Shown here in pieces: positions 1 through 8,306 of a stretch of 37,211 nucleotides of DNA. Every line of letters starts with the position of its first letter. Positions within the stretch are counted from its first letter, which is position 1. The notes below the pieces were generated by a model. The model saw nothing but the letters and a program-made list of their open reading frames with translations. It was not told the origin of the DNA and did no database searches. The stretch comes from Sulfuriferula multivorans (GTDB taxonomy: Bacteria; Pseudomonadota; Gammaproteobacteria; Burkholderiales; Sulfuriferulaceae): NCBI RefSeq assembly GCF_003851125.1, contig NZ_BGOW01000044.1, positions 1-37,211 on the forward strand, in the 5' to 3' direction. The translations under genes were made by a program, and so were the position numbers.

Positions 1-29
1 CGGGCTGTACTACTTTGCGTTTGGTCATG
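1..29 (-). CDS. N-terminus of a gene leaving the left edge, possibly a transposase
   Basis: An ATG at 29 (minus strand) opens a reading frame beginning MTKRKVVQP that runs off the window. An AAAGGA Shine-Dalgarno-like sequence lies about 6 bases upstream, so the start is credible. Only nine residues are visible, which is too few to identify a protein. The basic start and the neighbouring repeat-like end at 66-95 fit a transposase of an IS256-type (mutator) element. That is inference from layout. Confidence 0.35.
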
Positions 30-95
30 GTTTTCCTTTGGAGGTGGCAGTCTCCTGCCTAATGACCGTTTACACAAAATTATTTACACCCTCGA
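1..95 (-). mobile_element. Possible end of an IS256-family insertion sequence
   Basis: Between the gene start at 29 and the stop of the next gene at 100 lies an AT-rich stretch (about 68-92) with two TTTACAC repeats, a pattern I associate with termini of IS256-family elements. The adjacent frame would be the transposase start. The other end, the second inverted repeat and any target duplication are outside the window, so the family is tentative. Confidence 0.35.
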
Positions 96-99
96 ATAG

Positions 100-960
100 T
101 CAAGGGCAGTGCATCATGCCGCCTATCTTCTGGCAGGCTCCAGATGGGCTAAAGTAAGTATTACCTGCACCTTTATTGTATCGATTACCAAGATTATCCC
201 AGCAGCCTCCAAGATCGCAGTTTGTAATAACCGAGGGCCTTGCTGCAGGAGTCTGAATATCGGGCCGAGGCATTGCTGAAGCACTATTCTGACCGCACGC
301 AGCTTGCATAACGGGAGCCATTGCGCGCAGCCGGTAACTTCGATTGTCTGGTATACCTTCATTCACAATTTTATTCACCCTAGCCGTAACAGCAATGCAA
401 TAGTCACGCTTCTCTTTATATCCTTGTAACGATCCATTATTTTGACCACACGCAGCTTGCATCATTGGCGCCATAGCGCCCAGTCGGTAACTCCAGTTAT
501 CTGGATTACCTTCATTCACAGAGCTCATTGCCCTGTCCATGACTGTATTGCAATAGTCAAGCAGCTCTTTATACCCTTTGCTGTGTGCCACTCCATTATT
601 TCTTTCGGAAGAATAATCGGCTGAATTGTCGTATAGCTTAATTTTTTCCGAATTTCCATTGCAAGGTGTTTGAGAATATACAATTCGATTATGGGTTTCT
701 TTGCATTTATACACCCCATCCAAAGAATATGCAGATGTGGAAAAAAACATTAAGGCACCCAACGAATAAAGTATCGCCAAGATCATAAAGCGCCTTTTGA
801 AAAATCCTGAGTCGAACAGTAATTGTGTCAAATCCACAGTATTGCCCTGGAAAGCAACCGTTGCCAGTTGCTTGGCCTCCAGTTCGGTCATGACGTATGC
901 CGGGAATCTGGCGCCAGCAAACCGAGAATGATTGCTGCAGAGATGGTCGATTTTTTTCAT
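100..960 (-). CDS. Secreted DUF4124-type protein with an internal tandem duplication
   Basis: The 286-residue product is not characterised. A hydrophobic segment (about residues 58-79) resembles a signal peptide. A DUF4124-like segment follows (GVYKC...IVYSQTPC, about 82-100). Two 45-residue repeats then occur at 130-174 and 181-225, identical at 31 of 45 positions, each with one Cys after the first Tyr-Lys-Glu and ending AACGQN. A Cys/Gly-rich C-terminal block (249-285) resembles tails of other betaproteobacterial DUF4124 proteins. The start at 960 has an AAGGAAG ribosome site 5 bases upstream, but it would put about 58 polar residues before the hydrophobic segment. The alternative start at Met59 (position 786) gives a normal signal peptide but a weaker ribosome site. 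Function is unknown; a periplasmic or surface role is inferred. Confidence 0.6.
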   Translation of the reverse strand: MKKIDHLCSNHSRFAGARFPAYVMTELEAKQLATVAFQGNTVDLTQLLFDSGFFKRRFMILAILYSLGALMFFSTSAYSLDGVYKCKETHNRIVYSQTPCNGNSEKIKLYDNSADYSSERNNGVAHSKGYKELLDYCNTVMDRAMSSVNEGNPDNWSYRLGAMAPMMQAACGQNNGSLQGYKEKRDYCIAVTARVNKIVNEGIPDNRSYRLRAMAPVMQAACGQNSASAMPRPDIQTPAARPSVITNCDLGGCWDNLGNRYNKGAGNTYFSPSGACQKIGGMMHCP

Positions 961-1019
961 GGATCTTCCTTAGATTATCAAAACACAATGAAGCGCCTGC
1001 TTCATGAACTGCCCAGCAC

Positions 1020-1108
1020 AGCGGGCACAATTGTTATTGCGCCGAAAGAAAACATCCGGTGCAATGCGCTTCGCTTATTGGCACCCTACATTACACCTTG
1101 CGCGGGTT
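1020..1108 (+). repeat. Dispersed 88-bp repeat, copy 1
   Basis: This stretch matches the reverse complement of 28892-28980 over about 88 bases with roughly 85% identity by eye. Its core is a hairpin: GGTGCAAT and ATTGGCACC flank a GCGCTTCGC inner palindrome. It sits between the DUF4124 gene and the ccdAB promoter and codes for nothing obvious. Confidence 0.7.
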
Positions 1109-1132
1109 ACATTCTCCAAGTCTGAAAAAGCG

Positions 1133-1168
1133 TTGACGCAAGGATAAAGATGCGTATGATCGTACGTA
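1133..1168 (+). promoter_or_regulatory. ccdAB promoter with overlapping palindrome
   Basis: A TTGACG -35 box (1133-1138) and a TATGAT -10 box (1155-1160) are 16 bases apart, about 30 bases before ccdA. A near-palindrome, CGTATGATCGTACG, overlaps the -10 box. Autorepression by the CcdA-CcdB complex at a site over the promoter is known for the family; that this palindrome is the operator is inference. Confidence 0.55.
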
Positions 1169-1192
1169 TCTTGTTCCCTGAGCGGATACGTC

Positions 1193-1444
1193 ATGCAAAC
1201 CTTTTACAACCCAACCGCCAAAAAAGGTCGCCTGTCCTTGTCGATCAATCAAGATCTGCTGGATCGCCTTGAGCCCTATAAGCAACAACTGAATTTTTCC
1301 GCGCAAGCCGAGCAGCTGCTTGCGCGCATGCTTGAAGAACTTGAGAGCCGCGCCTGGGCAGAACGCAACGCCGACGCGTTGGCCACACACGGCGTAGATA
1401 TCGCCGACACCGGGCTGGCGGGTGCTGAATTTGACCGGATTTAA
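1193..1444 (+). CDS. ccdA: CcdA-type antitoxin
   Basis: An 83-residue protein of the type II CcdA family. The N-terminal part (about 12-40: RLSLSINQDLLDRLEPYK) is a ribbon-helix-helix DNA-binding domain. The acidic, less structured tail would wrap and neutralise CcdB. It lies 3 bases before ccdB, the usual antitoxin-first order, and has its own promoter overlapped by a palindrome. The family protects DNA gyrase by binding CcdB and represses its own operon. No other copy of the pair is present in the window. Confidence 0.85.
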   Translation: MQTFYNPTAKKGRLSLSINQDLLDRLEPYKQQLNFSAQAEQLLARMLEELESRAWAERNADALATHGVDIADTGLAGAEFDRI

Positions 1445-1447
1445 ATC

Positions 1448-1759
1448 TTGGCTCAATTCGACATCTATCCCAATCCAGGCACAAAAAAAGCCGAAATACC
1501 GTATCTCGTTGCGATTCAGAATGACCATATCAGCAGCAAAACCGGCGCGACCGTTGTCATCCCCCTGCGCGCCAATGCCCTGCCCGTAGAGATCATGGCG
1601 CCACTGGTTGAAGTGGCGGGACAAGGGCAGTTTGTTTTATCGACCGACGAAATTTTCGCGATTGATTCAGCCAGACTCAAAGCGCCGTGCGCCATTCTCA
1701 GCAAACTTGATCGTGCAAAAATCAAACCCGCAATAGACAAAGTAATCGGCGAATACTGA
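1448..1759 (+). CDS. ccdB: CcdB-type gyrase toxin homologue
   Basis: A 103-residue CcdB family protein (begins MAQFDIYPNPG) starting at a TTG three bases after the ccdA stop, so it is probably translationally coupled and made at a low level. CcdB of plasmid F poisons DNA gyrase, and its last residues Trp99-Gly100-Ile101 are needed for killing. Here the C-terminus reads IDKVIGEY, so Trp-Gly-Ile is absent. The protein may be a weak toxin, bind gyrase differently, or act mainly as a co-repressor. The family assignment rests on length, N-terminal motif and position after ccdA. Confidence 0.85.
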   Translation: MAQFDIYPNPGTKKAEIPYLVAIQNDHISSKTGATVVIPLRANALPVEIMAPLVEVAGQGQFVLSTDEIFAIDSARLKAPCAILSKLDRAKIKPAIDKVIGEY

Positions 1760-1796
1760 TTGATCTGCGCCGCCGCAGTTGTCCGAGACCAGCCTA

Positions 1797-1838
1797 CGTG
1801 GAGCACAATCGTTACTGCGCCGAATGAAGACACCCGGT
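1797..1838 (+). repeat. Partial copy of the 88-bp dispersed repeat
   Basis: GCACAATCGTTACTGCGCCG followed by AATGAAGACACCCGGTG matches the first half of the repeat at 1020-1108 and 28892-28980. The second, hairpin half is missing. It lies in the ccdB-lipA gap. Confidence 0.5.
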
Positions 1839-1906
1839 GTCGCCGTGCGTGCCCAGAGGAGTGAGAGGATATGCCTCCTTTACGCCAACACCTGACTTCG
1901 CTGCGG

Positions 1907-1936
1907 TTGTTCGCAACCAGCCGAATACGGTATAGT
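1907..1936 (+). promoter_or_regulatory. Candidate promoter of the glycine-cleavage operon
   Basis: TTGTTC (1907-1912) and TATAGT (1931-1936) are 18 bases apart and lie about 20 bases before the first riboswitch aptamer, so a transcript would begin just ahead of it. A small hairpin, GGTTG-TTCG-CAACC (1905-1918), covers the -35 box; its meaning is unknown. Confidence 0.4.
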
Positions 1937-1954
1937 GCGCGCTTGTCCGCAGTC

Positions 1955-2147
1955 ATTGCGGGAGAGTGCGCGCCCGTCGCGCCGCCGAAGGCGTAATTCA
2001 CCCAGAACCGCTCAGGCTCCCGAACCGCAGTGAAAGCACGGGCATCTCTGGAGAGCGGCGCGCCAAAACACACGGCCAGCGCCCACCGAAGGGGCACACG
2101 GTGTTTCACTCACATCGTAATCTCTCAGGTAAACAGGACAGGGGGGT
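1955..2147 (+). ncRNA. Tandem glycine riboswitch (two aptamers)
   Basis: Two successive copies of the glycine-aptamer core are visible. The first has GCGGGAGAG (about 1958), CGCCGAAGGCG (about 1982-1992), CTCAGG (2011) and GAACCGC (2022). The second has TCTGGAGAGCGG (about 2046), CACCGAAGGGGC (2084-2095) and CTCTCAGGTAAACAGGACAG (2122-2141). These are the signature segments of the gcvT element. The first downstream genes encode lipoyl synthase and glycine-cleavage proteins, the classic target set. Glycine binding would be expected to turn on expression. Confidence 0.93.
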
Positions 2148-2197
2148 GACGGCTGAATCCGCTTGATGGAATTTAGCCAGTCGATATCCCTTTTTTT
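2148..2197 (+). terminator. Riboswitch expression platform: hairpin and T-tract
   Basis: GACGGCTGAATCC (2148-2160) pairs with GGAATTTAGCC plus GTC (2168-2182) with small bulges, making a 12-13 bp hairpin. Seven T residues follow at 2191-2197. It lies between the second aptamer and the ATG at 2211, as expected for a transcription-termination platform. The 8 bases between stem and T-tract make it imperfect. The hairpin also covers the alternative ATG at 2166. Confidence 0.5.
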
Positions 2198-2210
2198 ATT
2201 TACCGAGCCC

Positions 2211-3140
2211 ATGACACCAGACACCCTCACCATCCAGCCTGCACGCATTCCGAATACCGCGCGCATGCCGATCTGGATCCGCCAGAATCTCGGCAACGAC
2301 GTCCTCTACGGCAAAACCGGCGAGGCGGTGCATGGCAACCGCCTGCACACCGTCTGCGAGGAAGCACGCTGCCCGAATCGCGGCGAATGCTGGAGCCGCG
2401 GTACCGCCACCTTCATGCTGCTGGGCGATACCTGCACCCGTGCCTGCGGTTTTTGCTCGGTAAAAACCGGCAAACCCGCCTGGTTCGACGCCGATGAACC
2501 GCGCCGCGTAGCGGAGGCGGTGATGGCGTTGCGGCTGCAATACATCGTACTTACCTCGGTCAACCGCGATGACCTGCCCGATGGCGGCGCCGCGATTTTT
2601 TCCGAAACCTTGAAGCAACTGCGCCTGAGCGATGCGCAGATCGGCGTGGAATACCTGACCCCGGATTTCCGCGCCTGCCAGGATGAGGCTGTCGCCACCA
2701 TCATCAACACACTGACGAATCTGCCCGCAGGCACGCGCCGCGACCTGGTGTGGGGACACAACGTGGAAACCGTACCGCGCCTGTATAAAACGGCGCGCAA
2801 AGGTTCCCAATACGCACGCTCGCTCACGTTGCTGAACAAGGCCGCGCAGCAACCCGGCGTGGAAGCCAAATCCGCGCTGATGCTGGGGCTGGGAGAAACC
2901 CGCACGGAAGTGCTGGGCGTGTTGCAGGATTTACGCGACGCCGGCGTGGTGCGGGTATCGCTGGGACAATATTTGCGTCCGTCGCTGGATAACTTGCCGG
3001 TGGTCGAATATATCCACCCCGATATGTTTGCCGAATACGAAAACGACGCGCGTGCGTTGGGCTTTGCTTGGGTCAAGGCCGGCCCCCTGGTGCGCAGCAG
3101 TTATTACGCCGAACAACAACAAGGACGCAGTCATGCTTAA
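2211..3140 (+). CDS. lipA: Lipoyl synthase
   Basis: LipA is a radical SAM enzyme that inserts two sulfurs into protein-bound octanoyl groups, here presumably on GcvH. From the ATG at 2211 it is 309 residues, normal for LipA. The auxiliary cluster Cys are C49, C54 and C60 (CX4CX5C). The radical SAM Cys are C75, C79 and C82 (CX3CX2C). The family motifs [18 protein letters not shown] and the C-terminal RSSYYA are present. An in-frame ATG at 2166 would add 15 residues but lies inside the riboswitch hairpin, so 2211 is preferred despite a weak ribosome site. The stop overlaps gcvT by 8 bases. As first gene after the glycine riboswitch it looks like a lipoylation enzyme dedicated to glycine cleavage; a second housekeeping lipA elsewhere is possible. 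Confidence 0.93.
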   Translation: MTPDTLTIQPARIPNTARMPIWIRQNLGNDVLYGKTGEAVHGNRLHTVCEEARCPNRGECWSRGTATFMLLGDTCTRACGFCSVKTGKPAWFDADEPRRVAEAVMALRLQYIVLTSVNRDDLPDGGAAIFSETLKQLRLSDAQIGVEYLTPDFRACQDEAVATIINTLTNLPAGTRRDLVWGHNVETVPRLYKTARKGSQYARSLTLLNKAAQQPGVEAKSALMLGLGETRTEVLGVLQDLRDAGVVRVSLGQYLRPSLDNLPVVEYIHPDMFAEYENDARALGFAWVKAGPLVRSSYYAEQQQGRSHA

Positions 3141-4206
3141 ACAAACCCCGCTCAACGCTGCACACCGCGCCATGGGCGCCAGGATGGTGGATTTCGGCGG
3201 CTGGGACATGCCGGTCAACTACGGCTCGCAGATTGAGGAGCACCATCAGGTGCGCACCGATGCCGGCATGTTCGATGTGTGCCACATGCTGGTGGTGGAT
3301 GTGAAAGGCGCCAACGTGCGCGGCTTCCTGCGCAAACTGGTCGCCAACAATGTGGACAAGCTCAAGCTGCCAGGCAAGGCGCTGTACTCATGCATGCTAA
3401 ACCCTGAGGGCGGTGTGATCGACGACCTCATCATTTATTTTCTGACGGAAGACTGGTTCCGCATCGTGGTCAATGCCGGTACCGCAGAAAAAGATGTGGC
3501 ATGGATGCAAAAACAGGCAGAGGGTCGCGGCCTCGCCATCACTCCGCGCCGTGACCTCGCGATGATCGCGGTGCAGGGACCCAATGCCCGTGCCCGCGTG
3601 TGGACGGCGATCCCCGGTACACAAGCCGAGACCGAAGAGCTCAAGCCGTTTAACGCAGTTGCATTCCGGCAATATTTCATTGCCCGTACCGGTTATACCG
3701 GCGAGGATGGCTTCGAGGTGATCCTGCCGGCGAACGAGGCCGAGGCTTTCTGGCACCTGCTCGCCACGCTGGGTGTCAAGCCGATCGGCCTGGGTGCACG
3801 CGACACGCTGCGCCTGGAAGCAGGCATGAATCTGTATGGTCAGGATATGGATGAAACCACCAACCCGCTGGAATCCGGTCTGGCGTGGACGGTTGATCTG
3901 CACAGCGAGCGCGACTTCATCGGAAAATCCGCGTTGCAATCACGCGACATCCATCAACAATTAGTCGGTCTGGTGCTGCTGGATAAAGGCGTACTGCGCG
4001 CGCATCAGCAAGTTCATACCGCAAACGGTATCGGCGAAATCACCAGCGGCAGCTTCTCGCCCACGCTGCAGCAATCCATCGCGCTGGCTCGCATCCCGCT
4101 GGGCATCGCTCCAGGTGCGGAAGTCGAAGTCGAAATCCGCGACAAAAAACTCAAGGCGAAAGTCGTCAACTACCCTTTCGCTCGCAATGGTAAAGCTTTG
4201 GTTTAA
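3133..4206 (+). CDS. gcvT: Glycine cleavage system T protein (aminomethyltransferase)
   Basis: A 357-residue GcvT, which transfers the methylene group from aminomethyl-lipoyl-GcvH to tetrahydrofolate and releases ammonia. The ATG at 3133 overlaps the lipA stop and has AAGGAC 6-7 bases upstream. Family segments are [28 protein letters not shown] (with the conserved Asp pair) and [13 protein letters not shown]. The usual DVSHM reads DVCHM here, a Ser-to-Cys change at a non-catalytic position. An upstream in-frame extension to 3028 lies wholly inside lipA and is rejected. It is second in the riboswitch operon; gcvH follows after 28 bases. Confidence 0.95.
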   Translation: MLKQTPLNAAHRAMGARMVDFGGWDMPVNYGSQIEEHHQVRTDAGMFDVCHMLVVDVKGANVRGFLRKLVANNVDKLKLPGKALYSCMLNPEGGVIDDLIIYFLTEDWFRIVVNAGTAEKDVAWMQKQAEGRGLAITPRRDLAMIAVQGPNARARVWTAIPGTQAETEELKPFNAVAFRQYFIARTGYTGEDGFEVILPANEAEAFWHLLATLGVKPIGLGARDTLRLEAGMNLYGQDMDETTNPLESGLAWTVDLHSERDFIGKSALQSRDIHQQLVGLVLLDKGVLRAHQQVHTANGIGEITSGSFSPTLQQSIALARIPLGIAPGAEVEVEIRDKKLKAKVVNYPFARNGKALV

Positions 4207-4234
4207 ATATTCGACATTTCTCCAGGAGAGCACA

Positions 4235-4624
4235 ATGAACATTCCCGCCGATCTGAAATACACCAAGTCCCACGAATGGGCCAAACTCAATACCGACGGC
4301 ACAGTAACCGTTGGTATTACCGAACACGCTCAGGATTTGCTGGGCGACATGGTGTTTGTGGAAAATCCTGCGGTAGGCCGCAAACTTGCTGCAGGCGAAG
4401 AATGCGCGGTGGTGGAATCGGTGAAGGCCGCTTCCGACGTGTATGCACCCATCGCCGGTGAAGTCGTTGCCGCCAACGCCGAGGTCGAAGCCGCTCCGGA
4501 AGCGATCAACAAGGACGCGCACGCCGCCTGGATGTTCACCCTCAAGCCGGATAATGCCGCCGATATCGACAGCCTGCTCGACGCTGCCGCCTATCAGGCG
4601 CTGGTGGAATCCGAGGCGCATTAA
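4235..4624 (+). CDS. gcvH: Glycine cleavage system H protein
   Basis: A 129-residue lipoyl carrier protein that shuttles the aminomethyl group between P, T and L proteins. The lipoylated lysine is K64 within ESVKAASD. The opening segment [14 protein letters not shown] is typical. The ATG at 4235 has CAGGAGAG 5-8 bases upstream. It is the likely substrate of the LipA encoded two genes upstream. The L protein (dihydrolipoamide dehydrogenase) is not in this window and is probably shared with 2-oxoacid dehydrogenases elsewhere. Confidence 0.96.
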   Translation: MNIPADLKYTKSHEWAKLNTDGTVTVGITEHAQDLLGDMVFVENPAVGRKLAAGEECAVVESVKAASDVYAPIAGEVVAANAEVEAAPEAINKDAHAAWMFTLKPDNAADIDSLLDAAAYQALVESEAH

Positions 4625-4662
4625 AAAATCCGGCGCACTCAACCGAATCAGCAGGACACATC

Positions 4663-6042
4663 ATGCCCTTCATCCCGCACACTGAACACGACATCCAGGC
4701 CATGCTGGCCGCGATCGGCGCGCCTTCCATCGACGCGCTGTTCGACGAAATTCCCGCAGCACTGCGTAACGGCAAGCTCACCAAGGTACCCACTGCGCTG
4801 AGCGAAATGGAAATCAACCGCCTGATGCAGGAACGTGCCGAGGCCGACGGCCGCTATCTCAACTTCATCGGTGCAGGCGCCTACGAGCACCACATCCCGG
4901 CAGCCGTGTGGCAGATTACGACGCGCGGCGAATTCTATTCGGCCTACACGCCTTATCAGGCCGAGGCTTCGCAAGGCACGCTGCAACTGATTTATGAGTA
5001 CCAGACCATGATGGCCTCGCTGACCGGTCTGGATGTGTCCAACGCCTCGCTCTACGACGGCGGTTCGGGTCTGGCCGAAGCAGTGCTGATGGCGGTACGC
5101 GCACACAAGGGTGCTGCGCGCGTACTGATGCCCCGTACGGTATCCCCGGTGTATCGAGCGGTAGTACGTGGCATCGTTAAAAATCAGCTCATCGAAATCA
5201 TCGAGTTGGACTACGACCCGGCGACCGGCACCACCCCCGTGCCGACTGCGGATATGGGCGACTTCGCCGCGCTGGTGGTGTCGCAGCCCAATTTCTTCGG
5301 CGCGCTGGAGGAAGTCGATACACTTACCGACTGGGCGCACGCGCACGGCGCTCGCGTCATCGCGCTGGTCAACCCGACTTCGCTGGCATTGCTGAAAGCG
5401 CCGGGCCAATGGGGTGCCAAAGGCGCGGACATCGCCGTGGGTGAAGGCCAGCCATTGGGTGCGCCACTGTCCAGCGGCGGCCCCTATTACGGATTCATGA
5501 CCTGCAAACAGGAACTGGTGCGCCAGATGCCCGGCCGCATCGTCGGGCGTACTGTGGATCTGGACGGAAAACCCGGCTTTGCCTTGACCCTGCAAGCGCG
5601 CGAACAGCACATCCGCCGTTCCAAGGCCACTTCCAACATCTGCACCAATCAGGGTCTGGTGGTCACCGCCTCCACCATCTACATGAGCCTGCTGGGGCCG
5701 GAAGGCCTGAAACGCGTCGCTGCTGCCAGCCACGCCAATACCCGCGTCCTGCTGGAAAAACTGAGCGCCATTGCCGGCGTGAAGCGCGTATTCAGCGCAC
5801 ACTGCTTCCATGAGGCCGTGATCCAGATCGACGCGCCAGCGGGCGAAGTACTGCGTGCATTGCAAGCGCAAGGCATTCTGGGCGGCTATGATTTAAGCGG
5901 GCATTACCCGGAGCTGGGCAACGCCATCCTGGTCTGCGCGACCGAAACCAAAACCGCCGCCGACCTCGATCTATATGCGCAACAACTGGCACGCATACTG
6001 TCAAAACGGCGCGAAGCCCCGCCTTGCGCCTACAAATCCTGA
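4663..6042 (+). CDS. gcvPA: Glycine dehydrogenase (decarboxylating) subunit 1
   Basis: A 459-residue N-terminal half of the split P protein, which decarboxylates glycine using pyridoxal phosphate and loads GcvH. It has the PLP-fold segments of the subunit ([16 protein letters not shown] near 66-81; [13 protein letters not shown] in the middle; SNICTNQGL near 325-333) but no PLP lysine, which is in subunit 2. Many proteobacteria have one fused GcvP of about 950 residues; the split form is used here. The two halves are separated by tpx and a repeat rather than adjacent. Expression should follow the glycine riboswitch. Confidence 0.95.
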   Translation: MPFIPHTEHDIQAMLAAIGAPSIDALFDEIPAALRNGKLTKVPTALSEMEINRLMQERAEADGRYLNFIGAGAYEHHIPAAVWQITTRGEFYSAYTPYQAEASQGTLQLIYEYQTMMASLTGLDVSNASLYDGGSGLAEAVLMAVRAHKGAARVLMPRTVSPVYRAVVRGIVKNQLIEIIELDYDPATGTTPVPTADMGDFAALVVSQPNFFGALEEVDTLTDWAHAHGARVIALVNPTSLALLKAPGQWGAKGADIAVGEGQPLGAPLSSGGPYYGFMTCKQELVRQMPGRIVGRTVDLDGKPGFALTLQAREQHIRRSKATSNICTNQGLVVTASTIYMSLLGPEGLKRVAAASHANTRVLLEKLSAIAGVKRVFSAHCFHEAVIQIDAPAGEVLRALQAQGILGGYDLSGHYPELGNAILVCATETKTAADLDLYAQQLARILSKRREAPPCAYKS

Positions 6043-6069
6043 TTTATCACCCACCAAGGAGACATGACC

Positions 6070-6570
6070 ATGAGTACAGTAACCCTAGGCGGCACCCCCA
6101 TCCAGGTTGCAGGCACTTTTCCTAAAACCGGCGATTCTGCGCCAGATTTCAAACTGACCAACAAGGATCTGGCCGATGTCGGCCTGGCCGAGTTTGCCGG
6201 CAAGCGCAAGGTGCTGAATATCGTGCCTTCGCTGGATACCCCGGTGTGTGCCGAATCCACACGCAAATTCAATGCGAAAGCAGGCAGCCTGACCAACACC
6301 GTGGTGCTGGTGATCTCCGCCGATCTGCCGTTCGCGCAAGGGCGCTTTTGCAGCACCGAGGGACTGGACAATGTGGTAACCCTGTCCACCTTGCGCGATG
6401 GCGATTTCATGCAGGCCTACGGCGTGAAAATCACCGACGGCCCGCTGGCTGGCGTCACCGCCCGTGCCGTGGTGGTGCTGGATGAAGCCAACAAGGTCAT
6501 CCACGCTCAACTGGTTCCGGAGATCAAGATCGAACCCGACTACGACGCCGCTTTGGCGGTTTTGCAATAA
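6070..6570 (+). CDS. tpx: Thiol peroxidase (Tpx)
   Basis: An atypical 2-Cys peroxiredoxin that reduces hydroperoxides with thioredoxin. From the ATG at 6070 it is 166 residues, the usual length. The peroxidatic Cys is C60 in [11 protein letters not shown] and the resolving Cys is C94 in GRFCSTEGL. Two in-frame ATGs exist; AAGGAG at 6056-6061 is 8 bases from 6070 but only 2 from 6064, so 6070 is chosen. It sits between gcvPA and gcvPB with only 27 bases after gcvPA, so it should be co-transcribed with glycine cleavage. The reason is not visible; protecting the dithiol chemistry of lipoylated GcvH is one guess. Confidence 0.93.
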   Translation: MSTVTLGGTPIQVAGTFPKTGDSAPDFKLTNKDLADVGLAEFAGKRKVLNIVPSLDTPVCAESTRKFNAKAGSLTNTVVLVISADLPFAQGRFCSTEGLDNVVTLSTLRDGDFMQAYGVKITDGPLAGVTARAVVVLDEANKVIHAQLVPEIKIEPDYDAALAVLQ

Positions 6571-6578
6571 AACCCATA

Positions 6579-6629
6579 GCCACAGAGAACACAGAGGGCT
6601 CAGAGGAAAATCTTTGTGTTCTCCGTGGC
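6579..6629 (+). repeat. CACAGAG-type inverted repeat, copy 1
   Basis: GCCACAGAGAACACAGAG (from 6579) and CTTTGTGTTCTCCGTGGC (ending 6629) form an 18-bp stem with two positions that can pair as G-U. It is the first of three related repeats here (also 8129-8214 and 34063-34232). It lies between tpx and gcvPB, inside the operon, without T-run, so its effect may be RNA stabilisation or attenuation. Confidence 0.8.
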
Positions 6630-6668
6630 GCAAATGGTTTTTTATCAAGTACATCATTAGGCTAGACC

Positions 6669-8114
6669 ATGCTGATATTCGAACACTCCCGCCCGGGCCG
6701 TGCCGCACACGCGCAGATGCCGGAACATGCCGCCGATGTGAGCGACTTGCCCGCGCATCTGATGCGCACCGATGCGCCCAGGTTGCCCGAAGCTTCGGAA
6801 ATGGACGTGGTGCGCCACTACACGCGCCTGTCGCAGAAGAATTTCTCCATCGACACCCAGTTCTACCCGCTGGGTTCATGCACCATGAAATACAATCCGC
6901 GCGCCTGCAACTCGCTGGCGATGCTGCCGCAATTCCTGGCGCGCCACCCGCATGCCCCGGCCGAAACCGGGCAGGGTTTCCTCGCCTCGATGTATGAACT
7001 GCAGGAAATACTCAAAGACGTCACCGGAATGGCCGGCGTGTCGATGGCGCCGATGGCCGGCGCGCAGGGCGAATTCGCCGGCGTGTCGATGATTCGCGCC
7101 TACCACGATGCGCGCAACGACCACGCGCGGCGCGAGATCATCGTTCCCAATGCCGCGCATGGCACCAATCCAGCCACTGCTGTGATGTGCGGCTACACAG
7201 TGCGCGAGATACCCACCGACCGCGAAGGCGATGTCGATCTGGAGGCGTTGCGTGCCGCCGTCGGCCCGCACACTGCCGGACTGATGCTCACCAATCCGTC
7301 CACGCTGGGCGTGTTCGAGAAAAAAATCCAGGACATCCAGAAAATCGTGCACGATGCCGGCGGCCTGCTGTATTACGACGGCGCCAACCTCAATGCCATT
7401 CTGGGGCGCGTCAAACCCGGCGACATGGGTTTCGACGTGATCCACATGAACCTGCACAAAACCTTCTCCACCCCGCATGGCGGCGGCGGACCGGGTGCCG
7501 GCCCGGTGGGTGTTTCGGAACGTTTGCTGCCGTTCATGCCGGTACCCGTAGTTACCCATGACAAGGGGCGTTACCGCCTGCTGGTGGAAGCCGACATCCC
7601 GCAATCCATCGGCCGCATGAGCGCCAACAACGGCAACGCAGGAGTACTGCTGCGCGCCTACATCTACGCGCGCATGCTGGGCGCGGAAGGCATGCACCGT
7701 GTGGCAGACTTCGCCACGCTCAATGCCAACTACCTGCTGGCCGAGTTGAAAAAAGCCGGTTTCGATATTGCCTTCCCCACGCGCCGCGCCAGCCACGAGT
7801 TCATCATCACGCTGAAAAAACTCAAGGACGAAACCGGTGTGACCGCGATGGATTTTGCCAAGCGTCTACTCGACTATGGCTACCATGCCCCCACCACCTA
7901 TTTCCCGCTGCTGGTGCCGGAATGCCTGCTGATCGAGCCGACCGAAACCGAATCCATGGAAACCCTGGACGGCTTCATCACAGCCATGAAGACCATCCTG
8001 GCAGAGGCGCGCAGTAACCCCGATCTGGTCAAGGGCGCGCCGTATACCCAGCCGGTGCGACGGCTCGATGACGTCAAAGCAGCACGCGAACTGGATCTTG
8101 TCTGGAAGCGTTAA
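6669..8114 (+). CDS. gcvPB: Glycine dehydrogenase (decarboxylating) subunit 2
   Basis: A 481-residue C-terminal half of the split P protein, carrying the pyridoxal-phosphate lysine: K264 in [20 protein letters not shown], the canonical P-protein motif. Other family segments are [35 protein letters not shown] and HAPTTYFPL near the end. The ATG at 6669 lacks a strong ribosome site. It is separated from tpx by the CACAGAG hairpin and from dgkA by a second copy. With GcvPA it forms the heterotetrameric P protein. It is the last clear gene of the glycine-cleavage operon. Confidence 0.96.
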   Translation: MLIFEHSRPGRAAHAQMPEHAADVSDLPAHLMRTDAPRLPEASEMDVVRHYTRLSQKNFSIDTQFYPLGSCTMKYNPRACNSLAMLPQFLARHPHAPAETGQGFLASMYELQEILKDVTGMAGVSMAPMAGAQGEFAGVSMIRAYHDARNDHARREIIVPNAAHGTNPATAVMCGYTVREIPTDREGDVDLEALRAAVGPHTAGLMLTNPSTLGVFEKKIQDIQKIVHDAGGLLYYDGANLNAILGRVKPGDMGFDVIHMNLHKTFSTPHGGGGPGAGPVGVSERLLPFMPVPVVTHDKGRYRLLVEADIPQSIGRMSANNGNAGVLLRAYIYARMLGAEGMHRVADFATLNANYLLAELKKAGFDIAFPTRRASHEFIITLKKLKDETGVTAMDFAKRLLDYGYHAPTTYFPLLVPECLLIEPTETESMETLDGFITAMKTILAEARSNPDLVKGAPYTQPVRRLDDVKAARELDLVWKR

Positions 8115-8128
8115 TTCAGAAAGCGTTT

Positions 8129-8214
8129 GCCACAGAGGGCAGAGAACACAGAGAAGAACGGGGGGCAGCACCAGTACACCGATTTTTCTCTGTGTTCTCT
8201 GTGAACTCTGTGGC
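8129..8214 (+). repeat. CACAGAG-type inverted repeat, copy 2
   Basis: GCCACAGAGGGCAGAGAACA (from 8129) continues as CAGAGAA and pairs with a right arm at 8186-8214 with a small asymmetry. The loop of about 30 bases differs from copy 1. It lies just after gcvPB and before dgkA. Confidence 0.8.
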
Positions 8215-8243
8215 TGGATTTGTTTTTACAGAGAAATTTACAC

Positions 8244-8290
8244 GGACACGGTAGCGCCGTGTCTACGTTTTCATTAGGCTGGCGCTTTTT
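8244..8290 (+). terminator. Two overlapping hairpins ahead of dgkA, possible terminator
   Basis: GACACGG-TAGCG-CCGTGTC (8245-8263) is a 7-bp perfect stem. An alternative pairing joins AGCGCC (8253-8258) with GGCGCT (8281-8286), followed at once by TTTT and GTTT. The two cannot form together because they share 8253-8258. This resembles either a simple weak terminator after gcvPB or an attenuator-like switch before dgkA. Confidence 0.35.
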
Positions 8291-8306
8291 GTTTGAGGCA
8301 GGCTCC

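Noticed and set aside
2163-2210. Longer lipA start (TTG 2163 or ATG 2166)
   Set aside because: It lies inside the riboswitch hairpin and T-tract and adds residues not typical of LipA; 2211 gives the usual length.
3028-3132. Upstream extension of gcvT
   Set aside because: It lies wholly inside lipA in another frame, and the GcvT family begins near the ATG at 3133.
4648-5871. Long minus-strand frame across gcvPA
   Set aside because: Antisense shadow; the plus-strand protein has all family motifs.
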